Source of the DNA: Poseidonocella sp. HB161398
GTDB taxonomy: Bacteria > Pseudomonadota > Alphaproteobacteria > Rhodobacterales > Rhodobacteraceae
Length of the DNA: 64,000 nt
Direction of reading: 5' to 3'
NCBI RefSeq assembly: GCF_005870025.1
Contig: NZ_VATA01000007.1
Coordinates: 62,001 to 126,000, forward strand
The notes under the pieces are model-generated. The model was not told the DNA's origin, searched no databases, and worked only from the letters and a program-made list of their open reading frames with translations. Of this stretch, positions 54,036-62,466 are shown in pieces. A program made the translations under genes and the position numbers. Each line of letters starts with the position of its first letter. The first letter of the stretch is position 1.

Positions 54036-54201
54036 CCCTGTCCGCGGCCGGACCGGAGGTGACCCTCTCCGGCCCGGCCGCCCTTGCGGCCAAGCGGAAA
54101 CTGCCGCCGGGGCCGCCCCCTCTCTGCCATTGCCCGAAATTTGCGCGCCGGGGACGCATTTTTGCGCCGCGGACGGCTGTGCGTCGTCGCCTGCACCGCG
54201 C

Positions 54202-54226
54202 CATGCATGATGGTTCATCATGCATG
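54202..54226. promoter_or_regulatory. Operator-like palindrome upstream of RbsABC-type operon
   Basis: CATGCATGATG (54202-54212), spacer GTT, CATCATGCATG (54216-54226): a perfect 11-bp inverted repeat. ATGCATGATGG also recurs directly at 54220-54230. It lies about 100 bp before the ATPase start at 54327. A strong binding-site candidate; no regulator gene is adjacent on this side. Confidence 0.55.
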
Positions 54227-54326
54227 ATGGCAGGCGATGTGGTTTGCGCGGCGCCGGAAACTCGCCTTTCTTGTCGGAAACCGTGCGGTTAGCGCCGCAT
54301 GACAACCGGGAAGGGCAGAGCGCCGA

Positions 54327-55835
54327 ATGAGGGAATATCACCTGAGCCATGTCTCGAAGAGCTTCGGCAGCTTCCGCGCCGTGGACCGTGTCGACCTGAG
54401 GATCCGCCCCGGCGAAATCCATGCGCTGATCGGCGAGAACGGCGCCGGGAAATCGACCTTGCTGCGGCTCTTCTCCGGCGAGCTCGCCCCGGACACGGGC
54501 GGGCTGCTGATCGGCGGACGCGAGGCGCGGCTCGCGGGGCCCGCCGCCGCACGGCGCCACGGCATCCGCATCGTCCATCAGGAGCTGAGCATTGTCGGCT
54601 GCCTCAGTGTCGCCGAAAATGTCATGCTGGGCCACCGCCCGCGCGGCACGCTCTTCCATGCCCCGCGGCGGCAGGAGGCCGCGGCCCGCGCGGCGCTGCG
54701 CCGTCTCGGCATCGACCTGCCGCCCGGACGCGCGGGCGCGGCGCTCTCCACCGCCGAGCAGCAGCTTGTCGAGATCGCCCGCGCGACGCTGGGCCGTCCC
54801 GGGCTGCTGATCCTCGACGAGCCGACGGCCAGCCTCGCCACCCCGGATGCGGACCGGCTTCTCGGGCTGATGCGGCAGCTCCGGGCGGAGGGGACGGCGA
54901 TCGTCTTCGTTTCCCACCGGCTCGACGAGGTGCTCGCGGTCGCCGACCGCGCCACCGTGCTGCGCCGCGGCCGGATCACCCACCGTTTCGAGCGGCGCGA
55001 GATGGCCGATGCCGGGACGCTGATCGCCGCGATGACCGGCGGCGCCGCGCTCCGCCGCCTGCCGGCCCCTGCCGCCCCGCCGGGGCCGGAGCTGCTGCGG
55101 CTCGAAGGGCTGGGCCGGGCGCCGGATTTCCAGGATGTCTCGCTGAGCCTGCGCGCGGGCGAGATCACCGGGCTCGCGGGCCTCGTCGGCGCCGGGCGCA
55201 GCGCGCTGGCCGAGGCGGTCTTCGGCGCCGCCCCGGCGCGCACGGGGCGGATCCTGCGGCGCGGCCGCCCGGTCGCGCCCGGCTCGCCGCGCGCCGCGCT
55301 GGCAGAGGGCATCGTGCTGGTGCCCGAGGACCGCAAGCGCGCGGGGCTGGTTCCCGGGCTTTCCAGTGCCGAGAACATGACCCTGACCCGCCGCCGCGCC
55401 GGGCTGCCGCGCTGGCGCGCGCTGCGCCGGGAGGCCGCGGAGATGGGGCAGGGGCTGGTCTTCCGCGGCCGCCTCGGCGCGCCGGTCGGGCACTGCTCGG
55501 GCGGCAACCAGCAGAAGGTCCTGCTGGGCCGCGCGCTGCTGTCGGGCGCCGAGGTCTTCCTGCTCGACGAGCCGACCCGCGGCGTCGACCCGGCCGCGCG
55601 CGCCGATATCTACCGCCGGATCCGAGACCTGGCCGATGCCGGCGCCGCCGTGCTGGTGATCTCCTCCGAGCTGCAGGAGCTGACAGGCGTCGCCGCGCGC
55701 ATCCTGGTCATGTCGGGCGGGCGGATCACCGGCCGCTTCGACGGCCCCGATTACGACGAGACCGAACTTCTGGAGGCGGCCTTCGCGGGGCACCGCACCG
55801 CGCCTGCCGCCCCGGCCCAAGCTGAAGGACCCTGA
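54327..55835 (+). CDS. Sugar-type ABC transporter ATPase, two-domain (RbsA/MglA-like)
   Basis: 502 residues with two fused nucleotide-binding domains. The first has Walker A GENGAGKST (36-44), signature LSTAEQQLVEIARA and Walker B LLILDEPTASL. The second has the degenerate Walker A GLVGAGRSALAEA (about 285), signature CSGGNQQKVLLGRAL and Walker B VFLLDEPTRGVD. This asymmetry is normal for the CUT2 family. It energises the permease encoded 4 bp downstream. Confidence 0.92.
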   Translation: MREYHLSHVSKSFGSFRAVDRVDLRIRPGEIHALIGENGAGKSTLLRLFSGELAPDTGGLLIGGREARLAGPAAARRHGIRIVHQELSIVGCLSVAENVMLGHRPRGTLFHAPRRQEAAARAALRRLGIDLPPGRAGAALSTAEQQLVEIARATLGRPGLLILDEPTASLATPDADRLLGLMRQLRAEGTAIVFVSHRLDEVLAVADRATVLRRGRITHRFERREMADAGTLIAAMTGGAALRRLPAPAAPPGPELLRLEGLGRAPDFQDVSLSLRAGEITGLAGLVGAGRSALAEAVFGAAPARTGRILRRGRPVAPGSPRAALAEGIVLVPEDRKRAGLVPGLSSAENMTLTRRRAGLPRWRALRREAAEMGQGLVFRGRLGAPVGHCSGGNQQKVLLGRALLSGAEVFLLDEPTRGVDPAARADIYRRIRDLADAGAAVLVISSELQELTGVAARILVMSGGRITGRFDGPDYDETELLEAAFAGHRTAPAAPAQAEGP

Positions 55836-55839
55836 CAGG

Positions 55840-56817
55840 ATGACAGTGAATACCACGGACACGCCGCCGATGCCGCGGCTCGGGATCGATGCCCGCGCGC
55901 TCTTCCGGCGCTTCGGCCTGGCGGCGGCGCTGCTGGCGATGGCGGCGGTCTTCGCCGCGCTCTCGGACGTCTTCCTGACGGCGCAGAACCTGCGCAACCT
56001 GCTCCTGCAGGCGGCGCCGCTGGCGGCGGTCGCCTTCGGCCAGGCCTTCGTCGTGCTCAATGGCGATCTCGACCTCTCGGTCGGCTCTGCGGTCGGGCTC
56101 TGCAGCGTGGTCATGGCCTCGGTCATGGCGGCGCAGGGCGTCTGGCCGGGGATCGCGGCCGGATTGGGCGCCGGGCTGCTCCTGGGGCTCGCCAATGCCG
56201 CCGCGGTCACCTGGCTGCGGGTCATGCCCTTCATCGCGACGCTGGCGATGATGTCGATCGCTCAGGGCGCGGCGCTGATGCTGAGCCACGGCACCCCGGT
56301 CGTCGGCCTGCCCGCGGGCTTCGCCGATTTCGGTTTCGCCCGCGTCCTGGGCCTGCCCGCGCCCTTCCTGCTGGCCGCCGCGCTCGGCCTCGGCGCGGCG
56401 CTCTTCCTCGCCTTCACCGTGCCCGGGCGCGATGTCTACGCGGTCGGCGGCAATGCCGCGGCGGCGCGGCTGGCGGGGATCCCGGTCCCGGCAATCCGCG
56501 TCATGTCCTTCGCCATCTGCGGGCTCTCCGCGGCGGTGGCGGCGCTGATCCTGACCGCGCGGGTCAGCTCGGGCCAGCCGACGCTGGGCGGCGCGCTGGC
56601 GCTGCAATCGGTGGCGGCGGTGGTGCTGGGCGGCGTCTCGCTCTTCGGCGGGCGCGGCAGCATCGCCGGGGTCGCGGTCGGCGTCGCCTTCGTCACCGTG
56701 CTCGGCAATGGGCTGAACCTGCTCAATGTCTCCTCCTATGCGCAGATGGTCGCGATCGGCCTGGCGCTGATCGCCGCTGTCGCGCTCGACCGGCTCCTGG
56801 CCGACGCCCGCGGCTGA
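55840..56817 (+). CDS. Sugar-type ABC transporter permease (RbsC-like)
   Basis: 325 residues with about nine to ten hydrophobic segments. CUT2 permease motifs: NGDLDLSVGSAVGLCSVVMA, VGGNAAAARLAGIPV (the cytoplasmic coupling loop) and VVLGGVSLFGGRGSIAGVAVG. It forms a homodimeric channel with the RbsA-like ATPase. It is followed by a RidA gene 37 bp downstream. Confidence 0.92.
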   Translation: MTVNTTDTPPMPRLGIDARALFRRFGLAAALLAMAAVFAALSDVFLTAQNLRNLLLQAAPLAAVAFGQAFVVLNGDLDLSVGSAVGLCSVVMASVMAAQGVWPGIAAGLGAGLLLGLANAAAVTWLRVMPFIATLAMMSIAQGAALMLSHGTPVVGLPAGFADFGFARVLGLPAPFLLAAALGLGAALFLAFTVPGRDVYAVGGNAAAARLAGIPVPAIRVMSFAICGLSAAVAALILTARVSSGQPTLGGALALQSVAAVVLGGVSLFGGRGSIAGVAVGVAFVTVLGNGLNLLNVSSYAQMVAIGLALIAAVALDRLLADARG

Positions 56818-56854
56818 TCCCGCGCAGATGATGTCCCCGAAAGGACCGATCCCG

Positions 56855-57316
56855 ATGACCGACACGATCCGCCGCTTCGTCAATGACGCGCCCGAGCTGG
56901 CGCCCTTCCAGGCCAAGGCCCCCTGGGCCGAGGCGGTCGAGCTGCCCGCCAATGCGCGGCTCCTCTTCCTCAGCGGCCAGGGGCCGGAGATGATCCCCGG
57001 CGCGCCCGACCCGGAGGCCATCGAAAGCCATGGCGACATGGAGCGCCAGACCTTCAGCGTGCTTTCGGTGATCCGGGCCGCGCTGGCCGCCAAGGGCTAT
57101 GCGATGGCCGATATCGTCAAGATGATCGCCTATCTGCGCTGCGCCCCCGGCCAGGGCACGCTCGATCTCGAGGGCTTCGGCCGCGCCTATCGCCGCTTCT
57201 TCGGCGATGGCGGCGACCTGTGCCAGCTTCCCGCGCGCTCGCGCGTCGAGGTGGCGCGGCTGATGAATCCCGGCTGGCTGGTCGAGATCGAGGTGATCGC
57301 CGCGCGCGTTCCCTGA
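56855..57316 (+). CDS. RidA (YjgF/YER057c/UK114) family protein
   Basis: 153 residues from the ATG at 56855 (AAAGGA upstream). It has the RidA fold: NARLLFLSGQGPEM, MERQTFSVLSVIRAALAAKG, DIVKMIAYLRCAPGQG and the C-terminal RVEVARLMNPGWLVEIEVIA with the usual active-site Arg (ARSRVEV) and Glu (EIEVIA). RidA enzymes hydrolyse reactive imines/enamines. Its neighbour at 58342 is an aspartate-dehydrogenase-like enzyme whose product would be an imine, so the two may act in sequence. Confidence 0.9.
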   Translation: MTDTIRRFVNDAPELAPFQAKAPWAEAVELPANARLLFLSGQGPEMIPGAPDPEAIESHGDMERQTFSVLSVIRAALAAKGYAMADIVKMIAYLRCAPGQGTLDLEGFGRAYRRFFGDGGDLCQLPARSRVEVARLMNPGWLVEIEVIAARVP

Positions 57317-57346
57317 CCCTTTTTCCAAGACCTGAAGGAGACTGAC

Positions 57347-58324
57347 ATGACAGGACCACACAAGGCGCGGCGCCTCGCCGCGGCGATTTTCTGCGCGCTC
57401 TCGACGGCCGCCGCCGTGCCCGCCGCGGCCGGGGAGACGCCCCGGATCGGCGTCTCGCTGCCGCTGCTGGCGGGCCCCTGGTACACCGCGATCCTCTACG
57501 GGCTCGAGGCCGAGGCGGACGCACGGGGGGCCAAGCTGGTCGTGACCGATGCCGGCGGCTACGGCCATATCGGCACGCAGGTCGACCAGATGGCCAATCT
57601 CGTCGCCCAGGGCGTCGACGCGATCCTGGCCGATCCGACCAACCCGGATGCGCTGAACGGCGTGGCGCGGATGGCGGGCGAGGCGGGGATCCCGCTTCTG
57701 GGCCTGGCAAGCCCGGTCGTCGCCTCGCAGGTCCCGGCCGCGGGATCGGTCTCTTCCAGCCATTGCGATCTCGGCCGGGCGATGGCCGAGGGCGCGCGGG
57801 CGCTGCTGCCCGAAGGTGGCACGGTCGGCGCGCTGGCCGGTCCCGCCGGGGCCTTCTGGGCGGGCGAGCGCTACCGCTGCTTCGCCGCGGCGCTCGCGGA
57901 CAGCGACATCCGGATCGTCGCGATGCAGAATGGCGACCAGGACACGGCGCTGGCCATGTCGACCGCCGCGGACATGCTGCAGCGCTTCCCGGATCTGTCG
58001 CTGCTCTACGGCGCGGATGACAGCTATGGCGTCGGCGCGGCCCGCGCGGTCGAGCAGATCGGCGGCTGCGGCAAGGTCAAGGTGCTGATGGCGGTGCTGG
58101 GCGAGGCGGCCGAGGACATGATGCGCCGCGGCTGCGCCGACTACGTCGTCGCGCAGAAGCCGGTGCTGATCGCGCGCCAGGCGCTGGCCATGGCGCTGGA
58201 GCTCGCCGCCGGCGCGACACCGGAGGCGCAGGAGATCGTGGTGCCGGTGGTGCCGGTAACCGCGGCCTCGTTGCAGGACGTCGATCTCGGCGAGATCCGC
58301 CAGCCCGCGGGGTGGCAGCCGTGA
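57347..58324 (+). CDS. Sugar-type ABC substrate-binding protein (RbsB-like)
   Basis: 325 residues with a Sec signal peptide (about 1-28, AAIFCALSTAAAVPAAAG). Two-lobed binding protein of the LacI/RbsB fold: RIGVSLPLLAGPWYTAILYG, QVDQMANLVAQGVDAILADP and LLYGADDSYGVGAARAVEQI. The TorT-like PLLAGPWYTAI start suggests a ligand other than a simple sugar. The gene lies after ridA rather than next to the permease, which is unusual. The stop overlaps the next possible start (GTGA). Confidence 0.9.
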   Translation: MTGPHKARRLAAAIFCALSTAAAVPAAAGETPRIGVSLPLLAGPWYTAILYGLEAEADARGAKLVVTDAGGYGHIGTQVDQMANLVAQGVDAILADPTNPDALNGVARMAGEAGIPLLGLASPVVASQVPAAGSVSSSHCDLGRAMAEGARALLPEGGTVGALAGPAGAFWAGERYRCFAAALADSDIRIVAMQNGDQDTALAMSTAADMLQRFPDLSLLYGADDSYGVGAARAVEQIGGCGKVKVLMAVLGEAAEDMMRRGCADYVVAQKPVLIARQALAMALELAAGATPEAQEIVVPVVPVTAASLQDVDLGEIRQPAGWQP

Positions 58325-58341
58325 GCGCGGAGGAGACCGCG

Positions 58342-59187
58342 ATGGCGGAGGCGGCCGCGCAGGACGGCCGGGACCGGACCGGACCGCTGAAAGTGGCGAT
58401 CGGCGGCTATGGCGCGATCGGGCGGCGGGTGGCGCAGGCGCTCGACCGCGGCATCCCGGGGCTGGAGCTGGCCGCCGTCTCGGCCCGCGATCCGGCGGCC
58501 GCGCGGCAGCGGATGGCCGGCGAGCTCTCCCGCCCGCGCCCGGTCCTGCCGCTCGGCGCGCTGGCGCGGCAGGCCGATATCGTCGTCGAATGCTGCCCGG
58601 CGGCCGAGTTCCGCAGTCTGGCGGAGCCCGCCATCGCCGCCGGCAGGACGCTGGTCGTCATCAGCTCGGGCGCGCTCTACGCCAATTTCGACCTGGTCGA
58701 GCGGGCGCGGCAGACCGGCGCGCGGATCGTGCTGCCCTCGGGCGCGCTTCTCGGGCTCGACGCGGTGCGCGCAGCCGCCGAGGGCGAGGTGCACCATGTC
58801 CGGATGGTCACCCGCAAGCCGCCGCGCGGGCTCGTTGGCGCGCCGCATGTGGCGCAGTCCGGGCTCGATCTGGAGGCGCTGACCGAGCCGCTGCTCCTCT
58901 TCCGCGGCAGCGCGGCCGAGGCGATCTCGGGCTTTCCGGCCAATCTCAATGTCGCGGTCTCGCTGGGGCTCGCGGGGATCGGGCCGGAGCGCACCGAGCT
59001 GGAGATCTGGGCCTCGCCCGAGGTCACGCGCAACACCCACGAGATCCATGTCAGCTCCGACAGCGCCGAGCTGACGCTGAAGATCGAGAACGTGCCCTCG
59101 CCGGAGAACCCCAAGACCGGGCTGATCACGCCCCTGAGCGTGATCGCCGCCCTGCGCCGGCTCTCAGCGCCACTGGCGGTCGGCTAG
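58342..59187 (+). CDS. Aspartate dehydrogenase-like oxidoreductase (NadX/DUF108)
   Basis: 281 residues from the ATG at 58342, chosen for GGAGGAG six bases upstream; a GTG at 58321 overlapping the previous stop is an alternative. Rossmann motif KVAIGGYGAIGRRVAQAL at the N-terminus. The conserved PSGALLGLDAVRAA and RKPPRGLVGAPH and the C-terminal TPLSVIAALRRL are characteristic of aspartate dehydrogenases. It would form iminoaspartate or a related imino acid. The 3' end overlaps the converging LysR gene by 24 bp. Confidence 0.85.
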   Translation: MAEAAAQDGRDRTGPLKVAIGGYGAIGRRVAQALDRGIPGLELAAVSARDPAAARQRMAGELSRPRPVLPLGALARQADIVVECCPAAEFRSLAEPAIAAGRTLVVISSGALYANFDLVERARQTGARIVLPSGALLGLDAVRAAAEGEVHHVRMVTRKPPRGLVGAPHVAQSGLDLEALTEPLLLFRGSAAEAISGFPANLNVAVSLGLAGIGPERTELEIWASPEVTRNTHEIHVSSDSAELTLKIENVPSPENPKTGLITPLSVIAALRRLSAPLAVG

Positions 59188-60132
59188 GCGCTGCTTCGCG
59201 GCCTCTTCGCCCAGCCATTTGCGGAAGCTGCGGACCTTGGGCAGGGACCATTGGTGGTCGCGCCCGAGCACGTGATAGGCGCCTGCGCTGCGCACGCTGC
59301 GGCGCAGCGCAGGCACCAGCCGGCCGGTCGCCAGATCCTCTTCGACCAGCACGCTCGGGGCGATGGCAATGCCGTCGCCCCGTCGCGCTGCGGCCAGCTC
59401 CATGAAGAAATGCCCGAATTGCGGCTCCTCGGGCGAGACCTCGATCTCGATCCCCATGGCGCGGAACCAGTCCGGCCAGGCATGGATGCGCGTCCCCAGA
59501 TGCAAGAGCGGATAGGCCAGCACGTCGGCCGGCTCGCGGATCGCGGGCCCCTCGCGCAGGAGCCCGGGCGCGGCCAGCGGCACCAGCTCGTCCTCCATCA
59601 GCTTCTCGCTGCGCAGGTTCTCCCAGTCCTGGGTCATCCGCAGGTCGATCCGCGGCGCGCCGCCCTCGGGCGCCTCCGCCCCGGGCGTGCCGACGCGGAT
59701 CGCCAGGTCGACATCCTCGCGGGCGAAATCCACCGCGCCGATGGTGGTGACGATGCGCACCTCGATCTCGGGATGCTGGCGCACGAAATCGTCGAGCCGC
59801 GGCATCAGCCAGTTCATCGCCAGCGTCGGCAGCACGCTGACCGTGATCACCCCGCTGGTCTGGCGCTGGTCGACCCTGGCGACGCTGCGCGACAGCTCGT
59901 CAAGCGCGCTGCGCAGCCCGGGATAGAGCGTCTCGCCGTCGCGGGTCAGCTCCAGCCGCCGGATGTGGCGGATGAACAGCGCCGTGCCCAGCTCCTCCTC
60001 CAGCGCCTTGACCTGGCGCGAGACCGCGCCCTGGGTGACATGCAGCTCGGCCGCGGCCTCGGTGAAGCTCATGTGCCGCGCCGCCGCCTCGAAGACCCGC
60101 AGCGCATTCAGCGATGGCAGCCTGCGGCGCAT
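59164..60132 (-). CDS. LysR-family transcriptional regulator (GcvA-like)
   Basis: 322 residues from the ATG at 60130-60132 (MRRRLPSLNALRVFEAAARH). HTH: FTEAAAELHVTQGAVSRQVK, then a GcvA-type effector domain (VLPTLAMNWLMPRLDDFVRQ). It is divergent from the deacetylase-family gene at 60250 and overlaps nadX-like tail to tail. It most likely controls the 60250-62084 pair. Confidence 0.9.
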   Translation of the reverse strand: MRRRLPSLNALRVFEAAARHMSFTEAAAELHVTQGAVSRQVKALEEELGTALFIRHIRRLELTRDGETLYPGLRSALDELSRSVARVDQRQTSGVITVSVLPTLAMNWLMPRLDDFVRQHPEIEVRIVTTIGAVDFAREDVDLAIRVGTPGAEAPEGGAPRIDLRMTQDWENLRSEKLMEDELVPLAAPGLLREGPAIREPADVLAYPLLHLGTRIHAWPDWFRAMGIEIEVSPEEPQFGHFFMELAAARRGDGIAIAPSVLVEEDLATGRLVPALRRSVRSAGAYHVLGRDHQWSLPKVRSFRKWLGEEAAKQRLADRQWR

Positions 60133-60249
60133 GGCCTGCTCCTTCCATAAATGATCCGGGCTCATCCTATCGGGGCGGAAACCTCGTTTGTCCAGCGGGT
60201 TCACTCTGCCTAGTCTGCGGATAACTCATGGAATTGCGAGGATGACGAC

Positions 60250-61143
60250 ATGCTGAACGAACCCGGGCGCTTTGCCTATTCCGCCATCACCCGGCGGCCG
60301 GATTTCGACTGGCCCGGCGGGCGCAGGCTGGCGGTGCACCTGTGCCTGAACCTGGAGCATTTCGCCTTCAACGAGGGGCTCGGGCTCAGCTACTCGCCCG
60401 GGCTGCCGCATCCGAACAGCTACAACTGGGGCTGGCGCGAATACGGCAACCGGGTCGGGGTCTGGCGGCTGATGGAGCTCTTCGACAGCCTGGATTTTCC
60501 GGTCTCGGTGCTGCTCAACAGCGAGATCTACGACCACTGCCCCGAGGTGATGGAGGCGATCCGCGCCCGCGGCTACGAGATCGTCGGCCATGGCCGGACG
60601 AATTCCGAGCACCAGAACGATTTCGAAGAGGCGGGCGAGGCGCAGCTGATCGCCGAGGCCACCTCGGCCATCGCCGCCGCCGAAGGGGTGCCGCCCAGGG
60701 GCTGGCTCAGCCCGGGGGTGAACCCGTCCGAGGCGACGCCGGATCTGCTGTCCGAGGCGGGCTACGGCTACATCCTCGACTGGCCGATCGACGACCAGCC
60801 GGTCTGGATGCGGACCCGGCACAAGCCGATCCTCTCGGTCCCCTATCCGCACGAAATCAACGACATCCCCTTCATCGCGCTGCATCACGGCCAGCCCGGC
60901 GCCTTTGCCGCGGCGATCACCGATGCCTTCGACGAGATGCTGGTCCAGAGCCGGGCGCAGCCGCTCGTCTACGGCATCTCGATCCACGCCTTCCTGATGG
61001 GCCAGCCGCACCGGCTGGTCCATCTGCGGCGGGCGCTGGCGCATGTCGCCGCGCAGCGCGACCGCGTCTGGCTAGCCACGACCGGCGAGATCGCCGCGCA
61101 TTACGCCGGGCTCTTCCCTGCGCCCGCGGAGATGCAGCCGTGA
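60250..61143 (+). CDS. Polysaccharide deacetylase-family hydrolase (PuuE/allantoinase-like)
   Basis: 297 residues. NodB-fold enzyme of the cofactor-light PuuE group: RRLAVHLCLNLEHFAFNEG, the aromatic loop YNWGWREYGNRVGVWRLMEL, VLLNSEIYDHCPEVMEAIR, then EIVGHGRTNSEHQ with the metal-site histidines and RGWLSPGVNPSEATPDLL. Known relatives hydrolyse allantoin, cyclic imides or N-acyl groups. It is co-transcribed with a 2-hydroxyacid dehydrogenase (GTGA overlap) and divergent from a LysR gene. The substrate is not determinable; a cyclic amide or imide is plausible. Confidence 0.85.
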   Translation: MLNEPGRFAYSAITRRPDFDWPGGRRLAVHLCLNLEHFAFNEGLGLSYSPGLPHPNSYNWGWREYGNRVGVWRLMELFDSLDFPVSVLLNSEIYDHCPEVMEAIRARGYEIVGHGRTNSEHQNDFEEAGEAQLIAEATSAIAAAEGVPPRGWLSPGVNPSEATPDLLSEAGYGYILDWPIDDQPVWMRTRHKPILSVPYPHEINDIPFIALHHGQPGAFAAAITDAFDEMLVQSRAQPLVYGISIHAFLMGQPHRLVHLRRALAHVAAQRDRVWLATTGEIAAHYAGLFPAPAEMQP

Positions 61144-62084
61144 CCGAGACCGTGCCCTTCTGCAGCCGGCTGCCCGCCGCCCGCGCCGCGCCCTGGCTGG
61201 AGGCCTTCGCCCGCGCCGGGCCCGGTATCCGCGTGGTGCCGCGCGCCGAGCTGAGCGCGGCAGAGGCGCAGGCCGCGCGGGTCGCCATCGTCGCCGATCC
61301 CGATCCGGCCGATCTCGACGGGCTGCCCGCGCTCGACTGGGTGCAGAGCCTCTGGGCCGGGGTGGAGGGGCTGATGCCCGCCCTCGCGCCGCGCGGCCTG
61401 CATGTGGTGCGGATGGTCGATCCGGCGCTGGCGGACAGCATGGCGGAGGCGGTGCTGGGCCATGTGCTCTATCTCCACCGGCGCCTGCCCGAATACCTGG
61501 CGCAGCAGCGCGCGGGGCTCTGGCAGCAGCTCCCCCATGTGCCGGCGGGACAGCGGCGCGTCGCGATGCTGGGGCTCGGCGCGCTCGGGCGCGCGGCGGC
61601 TGGGCTGCTCGCGGCGCAGGGCTTCGCGGTGACCGGCTGGTCGCGCCGTCCGCACGCGCTGCCCGGCATCGACTGCCGCCATGGCGAGGCGGCGCTGGCG
61701 GAGGTGCTGAGCGGCGCCGATATCGCCGTGCTGCTCCTGCCCGCGACCCCGGCGACGCGGCATCTGCTCGACGCGGAGCGGCTGGCGCAGTGCAGGCCCG
61801 GCATCCGGATCGTCAATGTCGCCCGCGGCGCGCTGATCGACGAGGCGGCGCTGCTCGGCGCGCTCGACCGCGGGCAGGTCGGGCATGCGGTGCTCGACGT
61901 CGTCTCGCAGGAGCCGCTGCCCGCGACATCGCCGCTCTGGCGGCACCCGTCGGTGACGCTGCTGCCGCATGTCGCCGCGCTGACCGATCCGGACAGCGCC
62001 GGGCAGATCGTGCTGGAGAACCTCGCGCGCTATTTCGACCATGGCCAGCGCCCCGGCGGGGTGGACCGCGCCGCCGGCTACTGA
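61140..62084 (+). CDS. D-2-hydroxyacid dehydrogenase (GhrA-like)
   Basis: 314 residues from a GTG overlapping the previous stop (GTGA). The NAD-binding motif RVAMLGLGALGRAAAGLL is at about 138-155, then IAVLLLPATPATRHLLDAER, NVARGALIDEAALLGAL with the catalytic Arg region, and the catalytic HV in LLPHVAALT near 280. It reduces glyoxylate, hydroxypyruvate or a similar 2-oxoacid. That would fit a pathway in which the preceding hydrolase opens a ring to an oxoacid (inference). Confidence 0.9.
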   Translation: MTETVPFCSRLPAARAAPWLEAFARAGPGIRVVPRAELSAAEAQAARVAIVADPDPADLDGLPALDWVQSLWAGVEGLMPALAPRGLHVVRMVDPALADSMAEAVLGHVLYLHRRLPEYLAQQRAGLWQQLPHVPAGQRRVAMLGLGALGRAAAGLLAAQGFAVTGWSRRPHALPGIDCRHGEAALAEVLSGADIAVLLLPATPATRHLLDAERLAQCRPGIRIVNVARGALIDEAALLGALDRGQVGHAVLDVVSQEPLPATSPLWRHPSVTLLPHVAALTDPDSAGQIVLENLARYFDHGQRPGGVDRAAGY

Positions 62085-62111
62085 CTGTCGGGCCGCGGAT
62101 CGCATGGCGGC

Positions 62112-62142
62112 TTGCACTCCCTAAGTGTTATACTATAACACT
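62112..62142 (+). promoter_or_regulatory. Zur-controlled promoter
   Basis: A perfect odd palindrome AGTGTTATA-C-TATAACACT (62124-62142) matches the alphaproteobacterial Zur-box pattern GTTATANTATAAC. It overlaps the -10 element: TTGCAC (62112-62117), 16-bp spacer, TATAAC (62134-62139). Zinc-loaded Zur bound here would block transcription of the downstream COG0523 GTPase operon. Confidence 0.8.
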
Positions 62143-62163
62143 ACGTCGAAAGGGAGCCAGGCC

Positions 62164-62466
62164 ATGCAGGGACGAAACCGGGCGCCGGGAGGCGCGCAGA
62201 CCGAGACGGAAGCGGCGCGGAGCTGCGCCTGCCATGCGTTGCGCGTCCCGCCGATGCGCCAGACCCGGATCCCGGGGCGCCGGACGGGCAGGCCCGTGCC
62301 GCCAGATGCAAGCTGCCGCGCCGCCGTCCCGCGGCCAAAGCGCCGCCGCGCCGTCGTCCCGGCGGGGCCCCATGGCGAAGCGGGGCAGGGAACGGCCCGC
62401 CGGGCCGGGGCCGCGCGCGCGCCGGTCCCCTGCGCCGCCCGCCGCCCCGCCGGAGCGGCGCCATGA
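62164..62466 (+). CDS. Small ORF heading the Zur-type operon
   Basis: 100 codons from the ATG at 62164 with GGGAG upstream, 22 bp after the palindrome; its stop overlaps the GTPase start (ATGA). The protein is Arg/Pro/Ala-rich with a few Cys/His (SCACHALRVPPM) and resembles no family I know. Start signal and coupling argue for a gene. The low-complexity composition argues for a non-coding leader with a chance frame, or a decayed gene. Confidence 0.4.
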   Translation: MQGRNRAPGGAQTETEAARSCACHALRVPPMRQTRIPGRRTGRPVPPDASCRAAVPRPKRRRAVVPAGPHGEAGQGTARRAGAARAPVPCAARRPAGAAP

